DNA of 5,189 nucleotides from Dehalococcoidia bacterium (GTDB lineage Bacteria; Chloroflexota; Dehalococcoidia; Dehalococcoidales; Fen-1064), in the NCBI GenBank assembly GCA_011192055.1, contig DUES01000190.1, positions 1 through 5,189 of the forward strand. The letters run 5' to 3'. The translations under genes and the position numbers were made by a program. This document shows, piece by piece, positions 1 to 5,046 of the stretch; position 1 is the stretch's first letter, and the number at the start of each line of letters is the position of its first letter. A model generated the notes under the pieces. The model searched no databases and had not been told where the DNA came from. It was given only the letters and a program-made list of their open reading frames with translations.

Positions 1-44
1 CCGGTTACCAGTGATACCTTTCCTGCAAGCTCTCCGTCTGACAC
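1..44 (-). CDS. Short-chain dehydrogenase/reductase, N-terminal fragment (possible FabG), cut by window edge
   Basis: Only the first 14 complete codons are in the window. The frame starts at GTG (44-42) and reads MSDGELAGKVSLVTG, where the last Gly codon is incomplete but its first two bases fix the residue. The pattern L-x-GKV-x-LVTG is the start of the Rossmann nucleotide-binding fold of SDR enzymes, in which a TGxxxGxG motif would follow. A purine-rich Shine-Dalgarno, AGGAAG, overlaps the fabF stop codon four bases before the GTG, and the gap to fabF is 9 bp, so the genes are probably co-transcribed and translationally coupled. The FAS II operon otherwise has no 3-ketoacyl-ACP reductase, so FabG is the best guess. 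That role is inferred from context, because the catalytic Ser-Tyr-Lys region lies outside the window. It could be another SDR. Confidence 0.72.
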   Translation of the reverse strand, partial: MSDGELAGKVSLVT

Positions 45-53
45 GTTACTTCC

Positions 54-1283
54 TCAGGATATACCCTTAATAACGATGCAGCAGTTCTGTCCGCCCATGC
101 CGAAGGAATTTGACAGGCATACATTAACCTGCTTATTGAGCGCTTTGTTGGGAACGTAATCAAGGTCACACGCCGGGTCAGGTGTTTCATAGTTTACGGT
201 CGGTGGAATAATGCCTTCCCTGACAGTCATCACGGCAGCTACCGCCTCAACGGCCCCCGCAGCACAGGCGAGATGACCTATCATCGACTTATTGGAACTC
301 ATCGGTACCCGGTAAGCCCGCTCTCCGAAAACGAGCTTGGTGGCTTTTGTCTCTTCCGCATCGTTTAATTTGGTACCGGTACCGTGAGCATTGACATAAT
401 CAATATCGTCGGGGGATACACCGGCATCAGCAAGAGCCATTTTCATGGCAATCGCCTGCTGTTCGGCCCGCGGTGCCGTTTCACTGTAAGCATCGAAAGA
501 CCAGCCGGCTCCAGCCAGTTCGGCCAGTACCGGGGCGCCTCGCTCCCGGGCATGTTCCCAGGTCTCCAGTACCAGCAGCCCGGAGCCTTCTCCAAAGACG
601 AAGCCGTCCCGGTTGAGATCGAACGGACGGGAAGCTTTCTGCGGGTCCTCTTCTTTGGACAAGGCACCAACTCTGGTCATCGAGGCTATTGCTATCGGGC
701 TGATATTCGATTCTGCACCACCGGCTACCATAACATCTGCATGACCAAGACGAAGGTGGTTCAGGGCAGTCCCCAGTGCATCACTACCGCTGGCACAGGC
801 GCTGTTGATACTGACATTCGGCCCCCGGGCACCAATCTCCAGTCCTACCTGTGCAGGCACCATGCTGGGTGCTACCTTGCTGACAAGCAGGGGGTCAATC
901 CGCATCGGGCCCCGTTTCTTGATTACCTCACCCATGTCAGCAATACTGGAAGTCATGCCCGAAGTAGCAATAACGATACCCACTCTCTCCGGTTTCTCCA
1001 CATTCATGTCCAAAAAAGCCGATTCCAGCGCCATCCGGCTGGCAGCTATGGCAAACTGCGTGCAACGGGCGGTACGGTCGACTCTCTTGATGTGCATATA
1101 GTCGGTGGGCTCGAAGTCCTTTACTTCAGCGGCTATCTTAACGGAATACTGGCTGGCGTCAAACAGCGTTATCGAACCGATACCTGACCTTCCCTTGATA
1201 AGCCCCTGCCAGTAGTCATCAACCGTCAGCCCGAGGGGCGTTACCGCACCCATTCCCGTGATTACCACCCTGCGCTGTGTCAT
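54..1283 (-). CDS. fabF: 3-oxoacyl-[acyl-carrier-protein] synthase II (KAS II)
   Basis: Condensing enzyme of FAS II: it joins malonyl-ACP to a growing acyl-ACP with loss of CO2, in the cytosol. The 409-residue protein has the family's usual length and opens with the typical RRVVITGMG. The catalytic triad is visible: Cys163 in NSACASG, His300 in NAHGTGT and His337 in NKSMIGHLACAAG, with the conserved Lys332. These sit within a few residues of the E. coli FabF positions (163, 303, 340). The C-terminal glycine loop reads NSFGMGGQN, with Met396 where E. coli FabF has the gating Phe of GFGG. ATG at 1283 is chosen because GGAGGT (1293-1288) lies four bases before it. An in-frame GTG at 1295 overlaps that Shine-Dalgarno and would add four atypical residues. 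The gene follows the FabL-like gene by 11 bp and precedes an SDR start by 9 bp. Confidence 0.96.
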   Translation of the reverse strand: MTQRRVVITGMGAVTPLGLTVDDYWQGLIKGRSGIGSITLFDASQYSVKIAAEVKDFEPTDYMHIKRVDRTARCTQFAIAASRMALESAFLDMNVEKPERVGIVIATSGMTSSIADMGEVIKKRGPMRIDPLLVSKVAPSMVPAQVGLEIGARGPNVSINSACASGSDALGTALNHLRLGHADVMVAGGAESNISPIAIASMTRVGALSKEEDPQKASRPFDLNRDGFVFGEGSGLLVLETWEHARERGAPVLAELAGAGWSFDAYSETAPRAEQQAIAMKMALADAGVSPDDIDYVNAHGTGTKLNDAEETKATKLVFGERAYRVPMSSNKSMIGHLACAAGAVEAVAAVMTVREGIIPPTVNYETPDPACDLDYVPNKALNKQVNVCLSNSFGMGGQNCCIVIKGIS

Positions 1284-1287
1284 GCCG

Positions 1288-1293
1288 ACCTCC
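1288..1293 (-). promoter_or_regulatory. Ribosome binding site deciding the fabF start
   Basis: GGAGGT on the minus strand, four bases before ATG 1283. It overlaps an upstream in-frame GTG (1295-1293), which argues that the GTG is not the start. Confidence 0.8.
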
Positions 1294-1294
1294 A

Positions 1295-2083
1295 CTAACC
1301 CTGGTCCATATCCGACGGGCTGGTCATTGACAGTGACAGGCCGCCATCAAGAACAATAGTCTGTCCCCGTATCATTTCCGACTCCTCGCTGCACAGGAAA
1401 GAGACCGCACCGGCAATGTCCTCATTCCGGACCATCCGTCCTGCGGGTGTATTCTGCCAGGACGATTGCGGAAGGTCTTTATCGGCAGTGTAAAGCTTGA
1501 GAGCTTCGGACTCGACTGCCCCCGGAGCTATTCCGTTAACGCTGATTCCCCGCGGGGCCAGTTCCACTGCCAGGTAACGGACCAGCGCTTCAAGGGCTGC
1601 CTTGGAGACACCGACAGCGGTGTAGATTGGCCACGCCAGCCGTGAGCCAAGGCTGGATATCGCCACCATCCTGCTGCCGCTCTTCATCATTGGAGCAGCC
1701 CGCCTGGCACACAACAGGAAAGCCCTGGCATTTATGTTCATCGTCCAGTCCCATCCCCGGTCGTCCAGGTCAAGGGCAGTACGCGCCACACCGGAAGCGG
1801 CATTGTGGACCAGAATGTCCAGCCTGCCGAACCTGGCCTCAATGTCATCAAACATGGCATCAATTTTCTCCGGTTCGGCAAGGTTGGCCTTTATCGCGTG
1901 AGCAGCAACACCAATTTCTTTAATATCCTGTACAGTCTGCTCCGCGGCCGATTTCTTACGAAGGTAGTTGATAATAACACCGGCTCCATCTGCCGCCAGG
2001 CGTAATGCTATTGCCCGCCCGATACCGCGCGAGCCCCCCGTAACAAGGGCAATCCTGCCTTCCAATGGTCTGCTTTTACTCAT
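1295..2083 (-). CDS. fabL: FabL-like enoyl-[acyl-carrier-protein] reductase (SDR family)
   Basis: A 262-residue SDR that probably catalyses the last step of FAS II elongation, NAD(P)H-dependent reduction of trans-2-enoyl-ACP. The cofactor motif TGGSRGIG is at residues 15-22 and NAASG at 94-98. The active site is SSLGS (143-147), then Tyr154 and Lys161. The Tyr-x6-Lys spacing is that of enoyl reductases (FabI/InhA/FabL), whereas ketoreductases such as FabG have Tyr-x3-Lys. Several blocks match Bacillus subtilis FabL as I remember it: WDWTMNINA, VGVSKAALEAL, RYLAVEL, NTPAGRMV and MIRGQTI. FabG is therefore the less likely call, although automated annotation may give 'SDR family oxidoreductase' or FabG. 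Ahead of the ATG the sequence AACGCTGAATCCATT has no good Shine-Dalgarno, so translation may depend on coupling to acpP, whose stop lies 15 bp upstream. The 11-residue tail after the core is polar. Confidence 0.87.
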   Translation of the reverse strand: MSKSRPLEGRIALVTGGSRGIGRAIALRLAADGAGVIINYLRKKSAAEQTVQDIKEIGVAAHAIKANLAEPEKIDAMFDDIEARFGRLDILVHNAASGVARTALDLDDRGWDWTMNINARAFLLCARRAAPMMKSGSRMVAISSLGSRLAWPIYTAVGVSKAALEALVRYLAVELAPRGISVNGIAPGAVESEALKLYTADKDLPQSSWQNTPAGRMVRNEDIAGAVSFLCSEESEMIRGQTIVLDGGLSLSMTSPSDMDQG

Positions 2084-2098
2084 AATGGATTCAGCGTT

Positions 2099-2344
2099 TT
2101 ATACTTTCTCGGCTATCTTTTTTTCGATGTGGGCGATAAAACCACCCATATCTGTGACTCCCTCAAGCGCGTCATCCTGTATCTCGATATCGTAGTTATC
2201 TTCTACAGCAACCAGTATCTGCACGATATCGAGAGAATCCGCTTCAAAGTCCTTGAAAGTGGCTGCCGGACTGAAGTCAAGGTCCGGTTTCCGTACAACC
2301 CTGGCAACAATCTTCTTTAAAGTTTCTTCCACTTCTGTAGTCAT
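2099..2344 (-). CDS. acpP: Acyl carrier protein
   Basis: Small acidic carrier of the growing acyl chain, 81 residues, the usual ACP length. The phosphopantetheine attachment site is Ser37 in the motif EADSLDIVQ, which starts helix II. The following segment VAVEDNYDIEIQDD matches the acidic recognition helix and loop of ACPs (compare ALEEEFDIEIPDE in typical members). Holo-ACP synthase would add the 4'-phosphopantetheine arm; no such gene is in the window. The start ATG has a strong GGAGGT (2357-2352) seven bases upstream. The N-terminus is slightly less acidic than in E. coli ACP (RVVRKPDLDF). It lies 45 bp downstream of plsX and 15 bp upstream of the enoyl reductase gene, an arrangement typical of plsX-fab-acpP clusters. 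Confidence 0.96.
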   Translation of the reverse strand: MTTEVEETLKKIVARVVRKPDLDFSPAATFKDFEADSLDIVQILVAVEDNYDIEIQDDALEGVTDMGGFIAHIEKKIAEKV

Positions 2345-2389
2345 ACTGAATACCTCCGATTGATTGAGCTTCCGGGACAGCCGTTTACG

Positions 2390-3394
2390 CTAGTCTCTCA
2401 TCCCCATCTTGCGCCGGGCTGCGGCCAGTTCCACCTTCAGCGAACCGACAAGGTCCTGCTCGACGGCTTGTTTGGCCTGTCCAACTGTCTTGGCTATTTC
2501 ATCAGCCCTTGACCGCCCGTGAGCCACGCAGGCGATTCCGTCCACTGCCCATAAGGGACCACCGCCACGCGCATCGGCAGCATTGGTGGCCAGTACCAGG
2601 GCATCTGCTATATCCCGTACCTCGTTTTCCGGCAGCTTACCGGTGAGCCTTTCTTCCAGCCAGCGACCGATTGTCTTACCGAGGGTCTCGGCAAACTTGA
2701 CCACGATATTATCCACAAATCCATCACAGATAATCACGTTGGCTTTACCCGTCGCAATATCATAACCTTCGATATTACCTATGAAGTTCAGGCCGCACTC
2801 CTGAAACAAAGGATAAGATTCTTTGACCTGTTCATTACCCTTTCCTTCCTCAGCACCGACACTGAGAAGTGCCACGGTTGGATTTTCAATACCCAGCATT
2901 TTCTGAGCGTAGACCGTGCCGACAATGGCGAAATCAAGAAGCTGGTGCGGCTGGCAGTCCACGTTGCTGCCGAGGTCCATCATAACCGTGTTCGGGGTAA
3001 AACCAAGGAAAGGTCCGCCTACCACCGGGCGTGACATCCCTTCAAGTGTTCCCAGGATGAATAATGCGGCAGCGACTACCCCGCCGGTGGGTCCGGCACT
3101 GATGACGGCGTCTGCTTTCCCATCCCGGACCAGCTTGGTAGCAACCAGGACAGAGGCGTTTCGTTTCTGACGCAGCGCGAAGGCCGGGTGCTCACCTTCC
3201 ACCAGGTACTCAGGGGCATCCACAACTTCTATATTTATACCGGAGCAGTCATGTCTGGCTAACTCCTGCTCCATGCTCTCTTTCGGCCCTACGAGCGCAA
3301 TATCGACCCCGTATTCTCTCGCACCCGCAACGGTACCCTGTACGATATCTCCGGGGGCAAAGTCTCCGCCCATACCATCAATGGCTATCTTCAT
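2390..3394 (-). CDS. plsX: Phosphate acyltransferase PlsX
   Basis: Converts acyl-ACP and inorganic phosphate to acyl-phosphate, the donor PlsY uses to acylate glycerol-3-phosphate, and so links FAS II to phospholipid synthesis. PlsX is a peripheral membrane enzyme. The protein is 334 residues from the chosen ATG. Family landmarks, numbered from that ATG: MKIAIDGMGGDFAP (1-14), SAGPTGG (99-105), MDLGSNVDCQ (139-148), LLSVGAEEGKGNE (177-189), FIGNIEGYDI (204-213), DGFVDN (224-229) and the C-terminal AHGRS (291-295). The usual SAGNTGA block reads SAGPTGG, a Pro for Asn change. ATG at 3394 gives the conserved MKIAID start; a GTG at 3400 would add only Met-Pro, and neither has a strong Shine-Dalgarno. 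The start overlaps the end of the upstream dehydratase gene by 17 bp, which suggests translational coupling. Confidence 0.95.
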   Translation of the reverse strand: MKIAIDGMGGDFAPGDIVQGTVAGAREYGVDIALVGPKESMEQELARHDCSGINIEVVDAPEYLVEGEHPAFALRQKRNASVLVATKLVRDGKADAVISAGPTGGVVAAALFILGTLEGMSRPVVGGPFLGFTPNTVMMDLGSNVDCQPHQLLDFAIVGTVYAQKMLGIENPTVALLSVGAEEGKGNEQVKESYPLFQECGLNFIGNIEGYDIATGKANVIICDGFVDNIVVKFAETLGKTIGRWLEERLTGKLPENEVRDIADALVLATNAADARGGGPLWAVDGIACVAHGRSRADEIAKTVGQAKQAVEQDLVGSLKVELAAARRKMGMRD

Positions 3395-3806
3395 CGGCAC
3401 TCACTTTCACTTCGGCGATGCCCGTAATGACGGATTCACCATTCTGATTCTGACATAGCACGCTGCAACTAACCCGGTCCTGTTCCGCTGCTTTGTCCAA
3501 TGCGGTTATCTTTCCGCTGACGGATATCGTATCACCGGGTCGTGCCGGTGCTCTGAACCGCACGTCCAGGCTGCCGCTTTCCAGCCAGTTACGCCCGAAA
3601 GCCCCCGTCATCATCTGCGAGATGTAGGCCAGCATCAGCATACCGTGAGCCACGGTACCTCCAAGCGGCGTCTCCCTGGCATAGTCTTCGTTTATGTGTA
3701 TCGGATTATGGTCCCCGCTGGCATCGGCATAGCGGTTGATATTTTCCTGGCGGATTTCCTTGTTAATCCCGGGCAAATCTGCCCCTTCCTGTAAATCCGT
3801 TAACAA
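3378..3806 (-). CDS. MaoC-type (R)-specific enoyl hydratase / HadB-like 3-hydroxyacyl-ACP dehydratase, catalytic subunit
   Basis: A single hot-dog-fold protein of 142 residues, the usual length for (R)-hydratases and mycobacterial HadB. The hydratase-2 motif YADASGDHNPIHIN spans residues 26-39, with the catalytic Asp32 and His37. A conserved GTVAHGMLMLAYIS stretch (50-63) forms the long central helix region, followed by VRFRAPARPGDTI (82-94). It would remove water from (R)-3-hydroxyacyl-ACP, the job FabZ does in E. coli. The start is inferred to be TTG (3806-3804) because GAGGGGGG (3822-3815) lies eight bases upstream and the protein then begins where family members do. The longer frame from ATG 3905 would add 33 unfamiliar residues and overlap the preceding gene. 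The 3' end overlaps plsX by 17 bp. With the preceding HadA-like subunit it probably forms a heterodimer. An alternative is a hydratase acting on CoA esters, but the operon context favours ACP substrates. Confidence 0.86.
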   Translation of the reverse strand: MLTDLQEGADLPGINKEIRQENINRYADASGDHNPIHINEDYARETPLGGTVAHGMLMLAYISQMMTGAFGRNWLESGSLDVRFRAPARPGDTISVSGKITALDKAAEQDRVSCSVLCQNQNGESVITGIAEVKVSADEDSH

Positions 3807-3814
3807 TATAACCG

Positions 3815-3822
3815 CCCCCCTC
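3815..3822 (-). promoter_or_regulatory. Ribosome binding site deciding a TTG start (HadB-like gene)
   Basis: On the minus strand this reads GAGGGGGG, eight bases before TTG 3806-3804. No ATG or GTG in the same frame lies at a suitable distance, so this purine run is the main reason to start the catalytic dehydratase subunit at TTG instead of at ATG 3905. Confidence 0.6.
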
Positions 3823-3855
3823 AGGTTACATCTTCCTGTATCGATAATACCGAAC

Positions 3856-4269
3856 CTAGCTTTGTTCGGGCAATATGAAATCGGTCTTTCCCCGAAAGAC
3901 AACACTGTTATCAGGCTTGCAGGCAGTAAGGTTCATGCTGAGCATGTGGAACTTGCCCCGTTTCTGTATCCGGCCTACCGTGGCCTGGCTGGTGATGGTA
4001 TCCCCGGTAGTTATTGTGCCGGCGAATTCTACCGACTGGGATACGTGGACTGAGCCATCAGGAAATGACACCGTCCCCGATAGAGCCGCCAGGGCATGGG
4101 CAGCAAGAGCCATCGGCGGTACCAGGTCTGAATCCCGGTACAGGTCACTGTCATCTCCTACCGCTGTAAGATAAGCAGTAACCATTGATGAGTCCACCCG
4201 GTAACTGGTCGGTGGGAACCCGTAGCCTGCTTCCAACATCCGGTAGTCAATCCGGTTACTATCGGACAT
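3856..4269 (-). CDS. FAS1-like / HadA-like dehydratase subunit (MaoC N-terminal hot-dog domain, non-catalytic)
   Basis: A 137-residue hot-dog protein resembling the MaoC_dehydrat_N / FAS1-like dehydratase family. Visible features are FPPTSYRVDSSMVTAYLTAVGDDS (18-41), VPPMALAAHAL (50-60), the equivalent of the APPTFA helix in HadA/HadC, and VHVSQSVEFAGTITTGDTI (74-92), the second strand of the fold. Aligned by eye to its neighbour's D-x4-H motif, Asp39 is kept but the catalytic His is Tyr44, so the protein probably binds substrate while the next gene's product supplies the catalytic pair, as in mycobacterial HadA with HadB. It is the first gene of the operon, with GAGGTG (4279-4274) four bases before the ATG and a leader of about 70 nt. 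The gap to the next gene's TTG is 49 bp. The family is clear by motif; the partnership is inferred. Confidence 0.82.
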   Translation of the reverse strand: MSDSNRIDYRMLEAGYGFPPTSYRVDSSMVTAYLTAVGDDSDLYRDSDLVPPMALAAHALAALSGTVSFPDGSVHVSQSVEFAGTITTGDTITSQATVGRIQKRGKFHMLSMNLTACKPDNSVVFRGKTDFILPEQS

Positions 4270-4316
4270 TCTTCACCTCGCACCAACTCCTTTCACCGCG
4301 TCATGCCTGTGAAATA

Positions 4317-4337
4317 ATGCCTAGATAATCTAGGTAT
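4317..4337. promoter_or_regulatory. Palindromic operator candidate just downstream of the operon promoter
   Basis: CCTAGATAATCTAGG (4320-4334) is a perfect 15-bp palindrome (7-bp arms around a central A) and extends to 21 bp with one mismatched pair. It begins about 5 bp after the predicted transcription start, a classic repressor position. A second imperfect palindrome, TATAGGGCTATA (4335-4346), abuts it. The 8-mer TAGATAAT of the operator recurs inverted over the -10 region (4348-4355). The arrangement suggests a dimeric repressor of fatty-acid synthesis, but no regulator gene is in the window and the motif does not match the FapR consensus I know. Confidence 0.6.
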
Positions 4338-4345
4338 AGGGCTAT

Positions 4346-4374
4346 ATATTATCTATTACGGCAACCTTTGTCAA
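4346..4374 (-). promoter_or_regulatory. Sigma70-type promoter of the FAS II operon
   Basis: On the minus strand a perfect -35 TTGACA (4374-4369) is followed by a 17-bp spacer and TAATAT (4351-4346); an overlapping GATAAT gives a better -10 match but only a 15-bp spacer. Transcription would start near 4339, leaving a leader of about 70 nt before the HadA-like gene. The surrounding DNA is much more AT-rich than the genes. No other comparably good promoter was seen inside the operon by eye. Confidence 0.8.
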
Positions 4375-4635
4375 GAGTTATTAAGTGGCCATTTGCAGGC
4401 ACATTTGATTGTGGAATAAGCTCACCGAGTCTCAACAAACAAGGTAACAGGTCAGCGATGCAATGGAAACAGGTATTACCCGGCGAAACCCCGGCGATAA
4501 CTGACAGAGGGCACCACCATAAAACCACCATCTGAAGTATGATGGTCTATCAGGCTGAGATACAGCCCTGACATATACCGGAAAGACAGTCGCAATACTC
4601 TTTTAAGGTCAACTACCCTAAAAATTACTGCTTCC
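4375..4635. other. Non-coding or decayed stretch with inverted repeats
   Basis: No convincing gene was found here on either strand. The open frames present have no good ribosome binding site and no recognisable product. The stretch holds two adjacent hairpins (4527-4575), a direct repeat CCCGGCGA at 4479-4486 and 4490-4497, and an inverted pair GGTAA/TTACC (4443-4447, 4476-4480). The minus-strand frame ending at 4476 may be the remnant of a gene (see findings). Confidence 0.4.
4527..4575. repeat. Two adjacent stem-loops
   Basis: The first is ACCATC (4527-4532) and GATGGT (4541-4546) around an 8-nt loop. The second pairs TCAGGCTG (4550-4557) with CAGCCCTGA (4563-4571) around AGATA, with one bulged C. 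Only a short T run (GGTTTTA) follows on the minus strand, so a rho-independent terminator for the small membrane-protein gene upstream is possible but weak. Confidence 0.4.
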
Positions 4636-4830
4636 TCAGGTAGGGTACCCTGGACCGCGGTTATTACTTGATATGCCGGCAATAAACAGCGAGAACAGGA
4701 CATTGAAAATACCGGACAGCACAACGCGGAATCGACCGAACCGCCTTTTATGGGCTGAATCCATGTTCGGTACTTCCGTTTCCGGCGACGCTCCGGGAGA
4801 TGCTGTCTCGCGTTGATAGTAATTCACCAT
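4636..4830 (-). CDS. Small single-pass membrane protein, unknown function
   Basis: A predicted 64-residue protein that I do not recognise. The N-terminal half is polar, with a Pro/Glu/Ser/Thr-rich linker (ETASPGASPETEVP, 8-21) and a basic patch KRRFGRFR (28-35). A single hydrophobic segment follows, VVLSGIFNVLFSLFIAGI (36-53), then a short polar tail. The basic residues before the helix suggest the N-terminus faces the cytoplasm. The start is supported by GAGGTG (4842-4837) six bases before ATG 4830; a GTG at 4839 overlaps that site and is less likely. It is transcribed in the same direction as the FAS II operon but separated from it by about 370 bp and a strong promoter, so it is probably an independent unit. 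The reading frame just after its stop may continue a longer ancestral protein in another frame, so it may be truncated. Confidence 0.5.
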   Translation of the reverse strand: MVNYYQRETASPGASPETEVPNMDSAHKRRFGRFRVVLSGIFNVLFSLFIAGISSNNRGPGYPT

Positions 4831-4933
4831 GTTTGTCACCTCGACTTAATGCCCAGTTATTTCTATGGTAGGTCAACATTCAGCCCCCGTATGCGACTTA
4901 TGTCTCAAGAAATACCCCCGCAACACTAAGTCC

Positions 4934-4963
4934 TTGAGTGCAGGACGGTGAAGGTGCCATAAT
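4934..4963 (+). promoter_or_regulatory. Possible promoter of the zinc-ribbon gene
   Basis: TTGAGT (4934-4939), an 18-bp spacer and CATAAT (4958-4963) match the sigma70 consensus at four and five of six positions. Transcription would begin near 4970, giving a leader of about 75 nt that opens with a small stem-loop, CCGCA/TGCGG (4971-4975, 4981-4985). Confidence 0.4.
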
Positions 4964-5036
4964 ACAGTACCCGCATCTCCTGCGGCAGGGCATGCAAGGC
5001 TGGAAAGATAACCGGATTTCATTATGAGTTGCATCC

Positions 5037-5042
5037 GGAGGT
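5037..5042 (+). promoter_or_regulatory. Ribosome binding site of the zinc-ribbon gene
   Basis: GGAGGT ends four bases before ATG 5047. It fixes the start of an open frame that is cut by the window edge and would otherwise be too short to trust. Confidence 0.75.
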
Positions 5043-5046
5043 AGTA

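Noticed and set aside
373..384. Doubled GGTACCG repeat
   Set aside because: It falls in the codons for the conserved HGTGT motif of fabF and is explained by the Gly-Thr repeat.
384..1187. Long 267-codon open frame on the plus strand
   Set aside because: It lies entirely antisense to fabF, whose catalytic motifs are intact; the translation shows no family pattern and there is no ribosome binding site.
3856..3905. Longer version of the HadB-like gene starting at ATG 3905
   Set aside because: It would overlap the preceding gene and add 33 residues unlike the family; TTG 3806 has a strong purine-rich site at good spacing.
4317..4337. FapR-type operator
   Set aside because: The palindrome is in the right place, but its sequence does not match the FapR consensus, so only a generic operator is called.
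4349..4531. 60-codon minus-strand frame
   Set aside because: It runs through the operon's -35 and -10 region, has no good ribosome binding site and no recognisable product.
4614..4651. Inverted pair TACCCTA/TAGGGTA and the palindrome AGGGTACCCT
   Set aside because: The arms are short, 20 bp apart, with no T run or terminal-repeat partner; not enough to call a mobile element or terminator.
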